From NCBI RefSeq assembly GCF_014656075.1, contig NZ_BNBS01000063.1, positions 2,863 to 48,675 on the forward strand: a stretch of DNA of 45,813 nt. The letters are read 5' to 3'. The notes beneath the pieces were generated by a model, which was given only the letters and a program-made list of their open reading frames with translations, did not search any database and had not been told where the DNA came from. Source of the stretch: Streptomyces hydrogenans. Lineage in GTDB: Bacteria > Actinomycetota > Actinomycetes > Streptomycetales > Streptomycetaceae. Numbering within the stretch: the stretch's first letter is position 1; every line of letters begins with the position of its first letter. The position numbers were made by a program, and so were the translations under genes. Positions 13,512 through 24,862 of this stretch are shown here, piece after piece.

Positions 13512-14618
13512 CTAGGCGCGGACGTCGCCCTGGGCCTGGGTCGGGGTCGAGGCCGGTGCCGCCGTCGCGGCGGGGGCCGCGGTCGGAACGGGAGTCACGG
13601 CCGGAGCCGCCGCCGGGAGGTCGTCGGGCTGGTCCGCGAGGCGCTCGGCGGCCTCCCTCGCCGCCCGGGCGACCTCCGCGCGGCTGCGGCGGGCGGTGCG
13701 CAGGGCGTCCCAGGTGAGCAGCGTCAGGGCGAGCCAGACCAGGGAGAAGCCGGCCCAGCGCTCCGGCGGCATCGCCTCGTGGAAGTACGCGACGCCCAGC
13801 AGGAACTGGAAGGTCGGGGCGAGGTACTGCAGGAGCCCCAGGGTGGAGAGCGGCACCCGGATCGCCGCCGCGCCGAAGCAGACCAGCGGGATCGCCGTGA
13901 CGATGCCGGTCGAGGCGAGCAGCGCCATGTGGCCCGCGCCCTCCGTGCCGAAGGCGAGTTCGGACCGCGAGCCGAGGAGGACCAGATAGCCCAGGGCGGG
14001 CAGGAAGAGGACGGCCGTCTCCGCCGCCAGCGACTCCAGGCCGCCGAGGTTCACCTGCTTCTTCACCAGGCCGTAGACGGCGAAGGAGACGGCGAGCGTG
14101 AGGGAGATCCACGGCGGGCGGCCGTAGCCCACCGCCAGGACCAGCACCGCCGCGAAGCCGATGCCGACCGCCGCCCACTGGGCCGGGCGGAGCCGTTCCT
14201 TCAGGACGAGGACGCCGAGCGCGATCGTCATCAGCGGGTTGATGAAGTACCCGAGGGACGCCTCGACGACGTGGCCGTTGTTGACCGACCAGATGTAGAG
14301 GCCCCAGTTCACCGTGATGACGGTCGCCGCGAGCGTCAGCAGGGCCAGCTTGCGCGGGTGGGCCAGCAGCTCCTTCACCCAGCCCCAGCGCCGCAGCGCC
14401 AGCAGGGCGAGGCCGACGAAGACGAAGGACCACACCATCCGGTGGGCCAGGATCTCGCCCGCGCTCGCCGGCTTCAGGAGCGGCCAGTAGAGCGGGACCA
14501 GGCCCCAGATCGCGTACGCGACGATGCCGTACAGCAGACCGGCGCGGTTCTCGGTCCCCGCGCCCGTTCCCGTGCCCGTCGTGCCGGTCCCTGTGACCGT
14601 GCCTCTTCGGCCGCCCAT
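13512..14618 (-). CDS. rarD: EamA-family transporter RarD
   Basis: A 368-residue membrane protein with ATG and a GGGAGG ribosome-binding site. About ten membrane helices are visible from residue ~27 to ~310, in two EamA halves. RarD marks are LLYGIVAYAIWGLVPLYWPLL, EILAHRMVWSF, NWGLYIWSVNNGHVVEASLGYFINPL and STLGLLQYLAPTFQFLLGV. RarD proteins are putative drug/metabolite exporters; the E. coli member was named from chloramphenicol sensitivity, but the substrate is not settled. Extra features are a Gly/Thr repeat stretch at the N-terminus (TGTGTTGTGTGAGT) and an Ala/Pro/Thr-rich C-terminal tail of ~60 residues. It stands alone between two terminator-like regions. Confidence 0.9.
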   Translation of the reverse strand: MGGRRGTVTGTGTTGTGTGAGTENRAGLLYGIVAYAIWGLVPLYWPLLKPASAGEILAHRMVWSFVFVGLALLALRRWGWVKELLAHPRKLALLTLAATVITVNWGLYIWSVNNGHVVEASLGYFINPLMTIALGVLVLKERLRPAQWAAVGIGFAAVLVLAVGYGRPPWISLTLAVSFAVYGLVKKQVNLGGLESLAAETAVLFLPALGYLVLLGSRSELAFGTEGAGHMALLASTGIVTAIPLVCFGAAAIRVPLSTLGLLQYLAPTFQFLLGVAYFHEAMPPERWAGFSLVWLALTLLTWDALRTARRSRAEVARAAREAAERLADQPDDLPAAAPAVTPVPTAAPAATAAPASTPTQAQGDVRA

Positions 14619-14718
14619 GAAAGCCTCCCGCCCTGCGCGCGCTGTTCCGACGAAGGTAGCGCCGCACAGGGCAGGCTGTCATGTGTGTACCGCTATACGG
14701 TCATGACCTTGGAGGGGG

Positions 14719-15594
14719 TCAGGAGGCCGCGGCCAGCGCCTCCGCGACCGTCGTGCCGATCGGGGTGGTCGGGCGGCCGATCAGCCGCGCCAGGTCGCCG
14801 GTCCGGACCGCCAGCGCGCCCCGCTCGATCGCCCGGTCGACGTCGACGAGGATCGCCGCGAAGAACTCCGGCACCCCCGCGCCCGTCAGGATCTCCAGGT
14901 GCGCCTCGGCCGGCACGTTCGTGTACGCGATCTCCCGCCCGCTGCGGGCGCCGATCTCCGCCGCGTACTCCGCGAGCGACCACGCCTCGTCGCCGCTCAG
15001 CTCGTACGCCCTGCCCAGGTGCTCCGCGGCCGGACCGGTCAGCACCGCCGCCGCGGCGGCCGCGTAGTCGGCGCGGGTGGCGGAGGCGATCCGGCCCTCG
15101 CCCGCGTTGGCGACGACGGCGCCGTGCGCGAGGACCGGGGCGAGGTTCGCCGTGTAGTTCTCGCTGTACCAGCCGTTCCGGAGGAAGGTGTACGGCAGGC
15201 CGGAGGCCAGGATCAGCGCCTCGGTCTCCTTGTGCTCCGCCGCCAGGTCGAAGTCGGCGTCGGGCCCGCCCAGGACGCCGGTGTACGCCAGCTGGGCCAC
15301 GCCCGCCGCCTTGGCCGCGTCGATCACGGCGGCGTGCTGCGGGACCCGCTGCCCCACCTCGCTGCCGGAGATCAGCAGCACCCGGTCGCCCGCCTCGAAG
15401 GCCCCGGCCAGCGTCTCCGGCCGGCTGTAGTCGGCGATCCGCAGCTCGACGCCCCGGTCCGCGAGGTCCGCGGCCTTCTCCTTGTTCCGCACGACGGCGG
15501 CGACGGACCCGGCGGGGACGGACGGGTCCGCGAGGAGGGCGTCGACGACGAGACGGCCGAGCTGTCCGGTGGCTCCGGTGACGACGATGCTCAT
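14719..15594 (-). CDS. qorB: NAD(P)H:quinone oxidoreductase type 2 (QorB/YtfG-like)
   Basis: A 291-residue SDR-like protein. The start MSIVVTGATGQLGRLVVDALL follows GAAGGA and is preferred to an upstream ATG. The nucleotide-binding motif is GATGQLG. The blocks VLLISGSEVGQRVPQH, ETEALILASGLPYTFLRNG, WYSENY, RIASATRADYAAAAAAVL and YELSGDEAWSLAEYAAEI are near-identical in kind to E. coli QorB (YtfG), which reduces quinones with NADPH. It is divergent from an HxlR regulator across a 100-bp gap with a palindrome. This mirrors the qor2-qorR arrangement in corynebacteria, where an HxlR protein senses oxidants. The role is probably detoxification of quinones or other electrophiles. Confidence 0.85.
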   Translation of the reverse strand: MSIVVTGATGQLGRLVVDALLADPSVPAGSVAAVVRNKEKAADLADRGVELRIADYSRPETLAGAFEAGDRVLLISGSEVGQRVPQHAAVIDAAKAAGVAQLAYTGVLGGPDADFDLAAEHKETEALILASGLPYTFLRNGWYSENYTANLAPVLAHGAVVANAGEGRIASATRADYAAAAAAVLTGPAAEHLGRAYELSGDEAWSLAEYAAEIGARSGREIAYTNVPAEAHLEILTGAGVPEFFAAILVDVDRAIERGALAVRTGDLARLIGRPTTPIGTTVAEALAAAS

Positions 15595-15666
15595 GGGGGG
15601 TTCCTTCGGGGGTGCGGTGGCTTTCGGGGTGCACACTCACCGTACGACGGGCACTAACCAGAGGAA

Positions 15667-15691
15667 AGTACCCACTTTGAAGTAAGGTACT
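15667..15691. promoter_or_regulatory. Candidate HxlR operator between qorB-like and HxlR genes
   Basis: AGTACC (15667-15672) and GGTACT (15686-15691) are inverted arms, with a second nested pair ACTT (15674-15677) and AAGT (15680-15683). The element ends 3 bp before the HxlR start codon and 72 bp before the qorB-like start, fitting a shared operator with GTAC ends. The HxlR start has no clear ribosome-binding site, and its mRNA may be short-leadered. Confidence 0.55.
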
Positions 15692-15694
15692 GGC

Positions 15695-16093
15695 ATGGAG
15701 GTAAGCAACCCAGCGCCCGAGATCCAGCCCCTGTTCGCCGACGTCGACGGCACCATGTGCCCGTCCCGGCTCGTCCTGGAGCACGTCACCAGCCGCTGGG
15801 GCGTACTCGTCCTGATCGCCCTCCTGGAACGCTCGTACCGCTTCGGCGAACTGCGGCGACGCGTCGGCGGCGTCAGCGAGAAGATGCTCACCCAGACGCT
15901 CCAGACACTGGAACGCGACGGCTTCGTCCACCGCGACGCCAAGCCCGTCATCCCGCCCCGCGTCGACTACACCCTCACCCCCCTCGGCGAGGACGCCGCC
16001 CACCGCGTCAAGGCCCTCGCCCTCTGGACCGACGAACGCGTCCCCGCCGTCGAGGCCGCCCGCGCCCGCTACGACGAAGCCCGCGGGCAATGA
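15695..16093 (+). CDS. HxlR-family transcriptional regulator (QorR-like)
   Basis: A 132-residue winged-helix protein. HxlR features are MCPSRLVLEHVTSRWGVLVLIALLE, YRFGELRRRVGGVSEKMLTQTLQTLERDGFVHR and VDYTLTPLGEDAAHRVKAL. Cys22 lies at the position of the conserved N-terminal Cys used for redox or electrophile sensing in HxlR proteins such as QorR and YodB. It diverges from a quinone-reductase gene and a GTAC-ended palindrome lies between them, so it probably represses that gene and itself until oxidised. Other signals are possible; sensing is inferred from family and context. Confidence 0.88.
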   Translation: MEVSNPAPEIQPLFADVDGTMCPSRLVLEHVTSRWGVLVLIALLERSYRFGELRRRVGGVSEKMLTQTLQTLERDGFVHRDAKPVIPPRVDYTLTPLGEDAAHRVKALALWTDERVPAVEAARARYDEARGQ

Positions 16094-16143
16094 CCTTGTA
16101 GCGCCACGGAGTTGCCCCCTCCGCGCATACGATCGTGACCCCT

Positions 16144-16180
16144 GGGGGAATCGTGTGAGCGGGGGATGGGGGAATCGTGT
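16144..16180 (+). promoter_or_regulatory. Duplicated ribosome-binding site with a start-stop codon pair
   Basis: The 13-nt sequence GGGGGAATCGTGT occurs at 16144-16156 and again at 16168-16180. In the second copy GTG 16177 starts the lipoprotein. In the first the GTG (16153-16155) is followed directly by TGA, giving a one-codon open frame 24 nt upstream. This could hold ribosomes near the true start, or simply be a small duplication. Confidence 0.5.
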
Positions 16181-17022
16181 CCTACGTACGGCTGACGCAT
16201 GCCTGCTGCGCCGCCCTGACGGGCGGACTGCTGCTGGTGGGGTGCTCGGGAGGGGGCGGGGGAGAGCCCGCGACGAGCACGGGGGCGCCGACGCGCGCGA
16301 GTTCAGGCGCCGCCCCGGCGCCCAGCACCTCCGCGCCCCGGGTCGCCCCCGTCCCCGGCGCCACACCCACCGCTCTCGACTTCGTCCCCGATCCGGCCCG
16401 CGCCCCGAAGAACGCCGCCGAAGCGGCCCGCCTCGCGCGCACGATCCTGTCCGGCGGACCGGACTCCTGGGGGCCCGGCTACGTCGCTCGGACGCCGTAC
16501 CTCAGCGCCGAGGGCTACTGGCCGGTCCTCGCCGAAGGCTGCGCTTGGGAGACCGGCGCCGTGCCCTCCACCGTCCTCCACAGCGTCACCGCCTACATGG
16601 AGCTCCCCGGCGCCGGCGGCAAGGGCACCGTCCGCGTCTCCTCCACCGTCACCGTCCACCGCACGGAGGACGCTGCCGACTGGGAGATGGCCGAGACGCT
16701 GGAGGAGGCGCTGCGCTGCCCCGACCAGCTCCTCCGCGACGGCGAGCGGATCTCCGGCCTGATGTCCCTCGGCAACGCCTACGGCGTCGGCGACAACTAC
16801 ACCGCCGACGACACCGTCAACGAGCGCGGGAAATACCTCAAGGAAGGCGTGCCCGGCGAGCAGTACTACGGCTGGTCCCAGTCCCGGCTCGGGCAGGTCA
16901 CCATCGCCGTCTCCGCCAAGGGCGCCCCCGGCCACGACGAGCAGGAACTGGGCACGGCGATGGCCCAGGCCTCGGTGGCCATGCTCACCCGTGCCGAGAC
17001 AGCGCTGGAGGCAGAACAGTGA
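16177..17022 (+). CDS. Lipoprotein encoded with two receptor Ser/Thr kinases
   Basis: A 281-residue protein from GTG. It has a lipoprotein signal with lipobox LVGC (Cys23), then a Gly/Ser/Pro/Ala linker (~24-65). The mature domain (~80-280) contains YVARTPYLSAEGYWPVLAEGCAWE, VTVHRTEDAADWEMAETLEEAL and WSQSRLGQVTIAVSAKGAPGHDEQELGTAM. I do not recognise a named family; the pattern recalls extracellular domains of actinobacterial kinase-associated lipoproteins. The next gene starts within its stop (GTGA overlap), so the lipoprotein and first kinase are translationally coupled. It probably sits on the outer face of the membrane and may act with the kinases' extracellular binding domains. Confidence 0.75.
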   Translation: MSYVRLTHACCAALTGGLLLVGCSGGGGGEPATSTGAPTRASSGAAPAPSTSAPRVAPVPGATPTALDFVPDPARAPKNAAEAARLARTILSGGPDSWGPGYVARTPYLSAEGYWPVLAEGCAWETGAVPSTVLHSVTAYMELPGAGGKGTVRVSSTVTVHRTEDAADWEMAETLEEALRCPDQLLRDGERISGLMSLGNAYGVGDNYTADDTVNERGKYLKEGVPGEQYYGWSQSRLGQVTIAVSAKGAPGHDEQELGTAMAQASVAMLTRAETALEAEQ

Positions 17023-19370
17023 CCGCCCCGGACGACACCCCGGACGCCCCGGGCACGCCCGACACCCCGGACCACGGCCGCTCCGCAGGTCCCACCGACA
17101 CCCCGGCCGGCGCCCAGGACGCGGCTCCGGCGGTGCCGCCCCCGGCGCCCGCCCCGCCCGCGCCGGTCCCGGCCCCGGCGGCGTCCGGTCCCGGGGACCT
17201 CGCGCCCTTGCTCCCCGCCGACCCGTCCGGCATCGCCGGGTACCGGCTGCTCGGGCGGCTCGGGGCCGGCGGGATGGGGGTCGTGTACCTGGGGCGCACG
17301 GACGCGGGAGAGCTGGCGGCCGTCAAGGTCACGCTGGCCGACCGGGCCGAGCGGGCGGACTTCCGGGCCCGGTTCCGGCGCGAGGTCGAGGCGGCCCGGC
17401 GGGTCGTGTCGCCCTGGGCCGTCCCGGTGCTCGGCGCCGACCCCGACGCGCCCGAGCCCTGGCTCGCCACCGCCTTCGTCCCCGGACCCTCCCTCGGCGA
17501 GGCGGTCGTCGCGCACGGGCCGCTGCCCGGCCGCAGCCTCCGCGTCCTCGGCGGAGCCGTCGCCCGGGCACTCGCCGCCGTGCACGCCGCCGGGCTCGTC
17601 CACCGGGACGTCAAGCCCGGCAACGTCCTCCTCGCCGTCGACGGCCCCCGGCTCATCGACTTCGGCATCGCCCGCGCCGCCGACCCCGCAGGCGAGACCG
17701 CCCTCACCGGCACCGACCTGGTCGTCGGCACCCCAGGCTTCCTCGCGCCCGAGCAGGCGGAGGCCCGTACCGGAGACATCGGACCCGCCTCCGACGTCTT
17801 CGCCTTCGGCTGCCTCCTCGCCTACGCCGCCACCGGCCGCCCGCCCTTCGGCACCGGCGCCGTCGACGCCCTCATGTACCGCACCGTGCACGACGAGCCC
17901 GACCTCGACGGCGTACCGCCCGGGCTGCTGCCCCTGCTGCGCGACTGCCTCGCCAAGGACCCGGCCGACCGGCCCACCGCCGTGGAACTCGCCGGGCGGC
18001 TCGTCGTCGACACCCCCGGCACCGCCTCCGACTGGCTGCCCGCCCCCGTCGTCCACACCATCGCCGAGCGCTCCGCCCGGATGCTCGCCCTCCCGGACAT
18101 CGACGCCACCGCGGCCGGTACGGCCCCGCCCGGAACCCCCTCCCGCAGCCGCCGCCGCTTCCTCCTCGCCTCCTCCGCCGCCGTCCTCGCCGCCGGAGGC
18201 GCGGGCACCTGGCTGGCCCTCCGCGACGACCGCCCGGACGCCAAGGGCACGCCCCCGCCGAAGGCCCGCAGGTGGACCATCGGCGTCCAGGCCGACCTCA
18301 GCGGCCCCGGCAAGGAGATCGGACAGGCCCAGGAGGCCGGCGTCCGGCTCGCCGTCGAGGCGTTCAACTCCCGCGAGGACAAGCCGTTCACGCTCGACGT
18401 CAAGGTCTCCGACGACCGGGGCGACACCACCCGCGCGCTCGCCGCCGCCCGCGCCCTCACCTCCGACCCCGACGTCCTCGGCATCATCGGCCCCAGCCAC
18501 GACTACACCGGCCAGGAGTCACTGCCCGCCTACGACGAGGCCCGGCTCCCGGTCGTCACCGTCTCCGCCGGACTCAACCTCCTCATCAACCCCGCCCAGA
18601 ACCAGGGCCGCAGCGTCGTCCGCGCCTGCCCCATCCACGCCTTCAACGGCATGCACCTCGCCTACCACGCGCAGGCCGTCCACCACCCGAAGCGCCCCGG
18701 CCTCCTCCAGGAACGCACCGACGACCCGTACTCCTGGCAGTTCGTCGTCGGTACCGACTTCGGCTTCAAACAGGGCGGGATCCCGCCCCGCCCCCGGGTG
18801 ATCCCCGCCGGAGCCAAGGGCCTGGAGCGGGTCGTCGGCGAGATGGTGGACGCCGGCATCGACGCCTACGTCCACGCCGGACTCCTGCCCTCCGCCATCC
18901 GCGCCGCCAAGGCCCTCGACGCCCTCGGCTTCACCGGCCCCCGCCTCGCAGGCCAGCACGTCTTCGGCGACCGCTTCCTCCGCGACGCGGGCCGTTCCGC
19001 CGAGGGCTGGACCCTCGGCGCCCCGGTCGCCGACCCCACCACCCGCAAGGAGGCCGCCGCCTTCACCGCCGCCCACCGCGCCCGCTACGGCACCGCGCCC
19101 CGCTGGTACGCGGGCGAGGCGTACGACGTCACGCTGCTCCTCGCGAAGCACGTGGAGCAGGCGTACGAGAAGGGCGGGAAGCGACCCGACCGCACGACGC
19201 TCGCGCCCCTCCTGCGCAAGGACGTCCACCAGGGCGTCATGGGCGGCTACTCCTTCGACAAGGACGGCAACCTCAACGGCGTCGGCACCTTCCTCTACCG
19301 GGTGAAGGACGGGCGGTACCAGTCCCTCGGCGCCGCGCCCGCGACCCCGACGAAGCGGGCGGGCGGCTGA
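17019..19370 (+). CDS. Receptor Ser/Thr kinase with extracellular LivJ-like solute-binding domain (first)
   Basis: A 783-residue protein from GTG overlapping the previous stop. Residues 1-70 are a Pro/Ala-rich extension. The kinase domain (~72-335) has GRLGAGGMGVVYLG, Lys103 (AAVKV), the catalytic loop HRDVKPGN (Asp197), DFG (Asp214) and GTPGFLAPEQA, so it should be active. A single membrane helix (~384-402) is preceded by SRRRFLL (377-383), which resembles a twin-arginine motif. Residues ~412-770 match Peripla_BP_6, the branched-chain amino-acid binding fold (WTIGVQADLSGPGKEIGQAQ, LGIIGPSHDYTG). Such a protein would bind a small molecule outside and phosphorylate targets inside. The ligand is unknown. 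Co-transcribed with the lipoprotein and a paralogous kinase. Confidence 0.88.
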   Translation: MTAPDDTPDAPGTPDTPDHGRSAGPTDTPAGAQDAAPAVPPPAPAPPAPVPAPAASGPGDLAPLLPADPSGIAGYRLLGRLGAGGMGVVYLGRTDAGELAAVKVTLADRAERADFRARFRREVEAARRVVSPWAVPVLGADPDAPEPWLATAFVPGPSLGEAVVAHGPLPGRSLRVLGGAVARALAAVHAAGLVHRDVKPGNVLLAVDGPRLIDFGIARAADPAGETALTGTDLVVGTPGFLAPEQAEARTGDIGPASDVFAFGCLLAYAATGRPPFGTGAVDALMYRTVHDEPDLDGVPPGLLPLLRDCLAKDPADRPTAVELAGRLVVDTPGTASDWLPAPVVHTIAERSARMLALPDIDATAAGTAPPGTPSRSRRRFLLASSAAVLAAGGAGTWLALRDDRPDAKGTPPPKARRWTIGVQADLSGPGKEIGQAQEAGVRLAVEAFNSREDKPFTLDVKVSDDRGDTTRALAAARALTSDPDVLGIIGPSHDYTGQESLPAYDEARLPVVTVSAGLNLLINPAQNQGRSVVRACPIHAFNGMHLAYHAQAVHHPKRPGLLQERTDDPYSWQFVVGTDFGFKQGGIPPRPRVIPAGAKGLERVVGEMVDAGIDAYVHAGLLPSAIRAAKALDALGFTGPRLAGQHVFGDRFLRDAGRSAEGWTLGAPVADPTTRKEAAAFTAAHRARYGTAPRWYAGEAYDVTLLLAKHVEQAYEKGGKRPDRTTLAPLLRKDVHQGVMGGYSFDKDGNLNGVGTFLYRVKDGRYQSLGAAPATPTKRAGG

Positions 19371-19373
19371 TCC

Positions 19374-21563
19374 GTGCGCCCGCTCCACCGGTCCGACCCC
19401 TCCACGATCGCCGGCCACCGCCTGCTCGGCCGGCTCGGCTCCGGCGGCATGGGCGTCGTCTACCTCGCCCGCACCCCCGGCGGCGGGCTCGCCGCGGTCA
19501 AGCTGATCCGCGCCGAGCACGCCGCCGACCCCGCCTTCCGCGAGCGCTTCCGCCGCGAGGCCCGCACCGCGGAACGGATCACCGGCCGGTGGGTGGTCCG
19601 CGTCCTCGGCGCCGACCCGGAGGCCCGCGAACCCTGGCTCGCCACCGAGTACGTCCCCGGCCCCTCGCTCGCCGAGGCCGTCGCCCTGTCCGGCCCCCTG
19701 CCCGAACCGGCCGTCCGGGCCTTCGGCGCCCGGCTCGCCGACGCCCTCGCCGACCTCCACGCGGCCGGGCTCGTCCACCGGGACGTCAAGCCCGCCAACG
19801 TCCTCCTCGCCCTCGACGGGCCCCGGCTCATCGACTTCGGCATCGCCCGCACCGCCGGTGCCACCGCGCTCACCGCCACCGACGCCATGATCGGCACGCC
19901 CGGCTTCCTCGCCCCCGAACAGGCCCGCGCCGCCGGGGCGGGCGAAGTGGGCCCGCCCGCCGACGTGTTCGCCCTGGGCTGCGTCCTCTCCTACGTCCTC
20001 ACCGGCGAACGCCCCTTCGGCACGGGCACGGTCGCCGCCGTGGTCTACCGCACCGTGCACGAGGAGCCGGAACTCGACTCCGTCCCCGCCTCCTTGAGGC
20101 CCCTGGTGGCTTCCTGTCTCGCCAAGGACCCGGCCGCCCGGCCCACCGCCGGGGCCGTGCGCGACGCGCTCGGCGGCACCGGGGGCCAGGCCGGGGAACT
20201 CCTGCCGCCCGGCCTGCCCTCCCTCATCGCCGAACGCTCCGCCCGCGTCCTCGACCTGCCCGTTCCCGAGCCGACGGCCCTGGTGTCCGCCGACCCTCCG
20301 CGCGGGCCCTCCCGGCGGCGTCTGATCATCGGCGGCTCGGCCGCCCTCGTCGCCGGCGCCGGCGGCCTCACCGCCTGGCTCGCCACCCGCCCCACCGGCA
20401 CCGGCCCCGGCACCGGTACCCGGGCCCTCGCCACGTACACGATCGGCGTCCAGACCGACCTCAGCGGGCCCCGCAAGGCCGACGGCCGCGCCCAGGAACG
20501 GGGCGCCCGGCTCGCCGTCGAGCAGTTCAACGCCCGCCCCGACCGCCCCTTCGACCTCGCCGTGCGGGTCCGCGACGACGCGGGCGACCCGCGCCGGGCC
20601 GTCGCCGCCGCCGAAGCGCTCGGCGCCGACCGCTCCGTCGTCGCCGTCCTCGGCCCCACGACCCAGGAGGTGGTCCTCGCCGCCGTCCCGGTCCACCAGC
20701 GCACCGGGCTCCTCTACACGGCCGTCGCCACCGGCCTCGACCAGGGGCAGCTCTCCCAGACCCTGCTGACCGGCTGCTACTTCGAGGCCCGGCCGGTGGG
20801 CACCACGCTCCAGCTCGCCTTCTCGACCGCGGCCCTCGCCCGCGACATCAAGCGGTTCGCGGTCGTCGAGGACCGGGCCGCCGGCCGGTTCTCCTGGCAC
20901 ATGAGCAACGACGCCGAGAGCACCCTCGCCGCGTACGCCACCGTCGTCCGCCGACCGGTCGCCACGGACAGCGAGGACTTCGCCGCCGCCGTCCGGCCCC
21001 TCGTCGCCGACGGCGTCGGCGCCGTCCTCTACGCGGGGGCGTCGCCGCGCCGAGCCGGGCTCTGCGCCCGGGCGCTCGCCCGGGAGGGCTTCGACGGTCT
21101 GTGCGGCGGGATCGAACCCGTCCTGGAGCGGGAGTTCCTCGCCACCGCCGGCTCCGCGGCCGAGGGCTGGTACTTCGGCACCAGCTACGCCGACCCGGAC
21201 GTGATCCCGACCGCCAGGGCCTTCGCCGCCGCCTACCGGAAGCGCTGGGGAGTGCCCGCCGCGAGCCCCGTCGAGCGGTACGCGGTCGAGGCGTACGACA
21301 CCGTCCACGCCTTCGCCGGGGCCGTCGGGGACCTGCTGGAGGACGGGCTCGCCGTCCAGCGCGACGGGGTCGCCCACCGCTTCGCGGAGCGTGCGTACAC
21401 CGGGGCCGTGAAGAGCTACGCCTTCGGCTCCGCGCGCAGCTACCGCTTCATCGACGAGGTGTTCGCGTACCGGGTCGAGAAGGGCGTCCCGCGCTGCCTC
21501 GGACGCTCCCTGGAGGTCAACCGGAAGGAGAAGGAGCGCCGCGAGGCCTCCCGGAAGCCCTGA
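19374..21563 (+). CDS. Receptor Ser/Thr kinase with extracellular LivJ-like solute-binding domain (second)
   Basis: A 729-residue paralogue of the preceding kinase; its GTG start is 3 nt after that gene's stop. It lacks the long Pro/Ala-rich N-terminus. Kinase residues are Lys43 (AAVKL), Asp137 (HRDVKPAN) and Asp154 (DFG), with GTPGFLAPEQA. A membrane helix at ~320-337 is again preceded by SRRRLII (313-319). The C-terminal Peripla_BP_6-type domain (~345-710) begins TYTIGVQTDLSGPRKADGRA. The ligand-facing part differs clearly from the first copy, suggesting a different ligand or a heteromeric receptor. The tail is strongly basic/acidic (NRKEKERREASRKP). It converges with korB. Confidence 0.88.
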   Translation: MRPLHRSDPSTIAGHRLLGRLGSGGMGVVYLARTPGGGLAAVKLIRAEHAADPAFRERFRREARTAERITGRWVVRVLGADPEAREPWLATEYVPGPSLAEAVALSGPLPEPAVRAFGARLADALADLHAAGLVHRDVKPANVLLALDGPRLIDFGIARTAGATALTATDAMIGTPGFLAPEQARAAGAGEVGPPADVFALGCVLSYVLTGERPFGTGTVAAVVYRTVHEEPELDSVPASLRPLVASCLAKDPAARPTAGAVRDALGGTGGQAGELLPPGLPSLIAERSARVLDLPVPEPTALVSADPPRGPSRRRLIIGGSAALVAGAGGLTAWLATRPTGTGPGTGTRALATYTIGVQTDLSGPRKADGRAQERGARLAVEQFNARPDRPFDLAVRVRDDAGDPRRAVAAAEALGADRSVVAVLGPTTQEVVLAAVPVHQRTGLLYTAVATGLDQGQLSQTLLTGCYFEARPVGTTLQLAFSTAALARDIKRFAVVEDRAAGRFSWHMSNDAESTLAAYATVVRRPVATDSEDFAAAVRPLVADGVGAVLYAGASPRRAGLCARALAREGFDGLCGGIEPVLEREFLATAGSAAEGWYFGTSYADPDVIPTARAFAAAYRKRWGVPAASPVERYAVEAYDTVHAFAGAVGDLLEDGLAVQRDGVAHRFAERAYTGAVKSYAFGSARSYRFIDEVFAYRVEKGVPRCLGRSLEVNRKEKERREASRKP

Positions 21564-21592
21564 GGGGCACGACCACCGCGGCCGCGCCCCTC
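21562..21592. terminator. Possible weak stem between kinase operon and korB
   Basis: GAGGGGC (21562-21568) can pair with GCCCCTC (21586-21592), with GCGGCCGC inside the loop. It starts within the kinase stop codon and lies before the korB stop at 21619. Short stem and long loop make it uncertain. Confidence 0.35.
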
Positions 21593-21618
21593 GGCGTTCC
21601 GTCAGGTCCGGTGGCCGG

Positions 21619-24610
<2,992 letters not shown>

Positions 24611-24819
24611 TTACTGGACCTCCCTAGCGGCAAGCGGGACTCTCGGCCCACCCTACGACGGTGGGGTGGGCCTTCCCGGGACTTCTCGCATGATGGGCCT
24701 CTGTTTGAGACGCCCTTTCGTTGTGCATTGTCCTGTTCTGCGCCTACCCGGATTGCTCCGGAACGCCGTATTCCGCCTCGTTCTTCCGTCCTAGGACCAC
24801 CCCAGGCTCCTCCCGGGGC

Positions 24820-24848
24820 GTCCAGGGCCGGTCCAGGTGCCGTCCAGG
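24820..24848. repeat. Three heptamer direct repeats at 11-bp spacing
   Basis: GTCCAGG at 24820-24826, 24831-24837 and 24842-24848, each separated by 4 bp. The geometry is that of sites read by OmpR-like/SARP activators, but no -10 box lies at the expected distance. Confidence 0.5.
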
Positions 24849-24862
24849 CGTCCGGGCCCGTA

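Noticed and set aside
18519..21377. 952-codon open frame antisense to the receptor kinases
   Set aside because: Gly/Asp/Val-rich composition typical of the complement of GC3-biased genes; both sense genes have clear domains.
24820..24848. A functional SARP site
   Set aside because: The spacing fits, but no -10 box lies at the required distance on either strand and no SARP-controlled gene starts there. Kept only as a motif.
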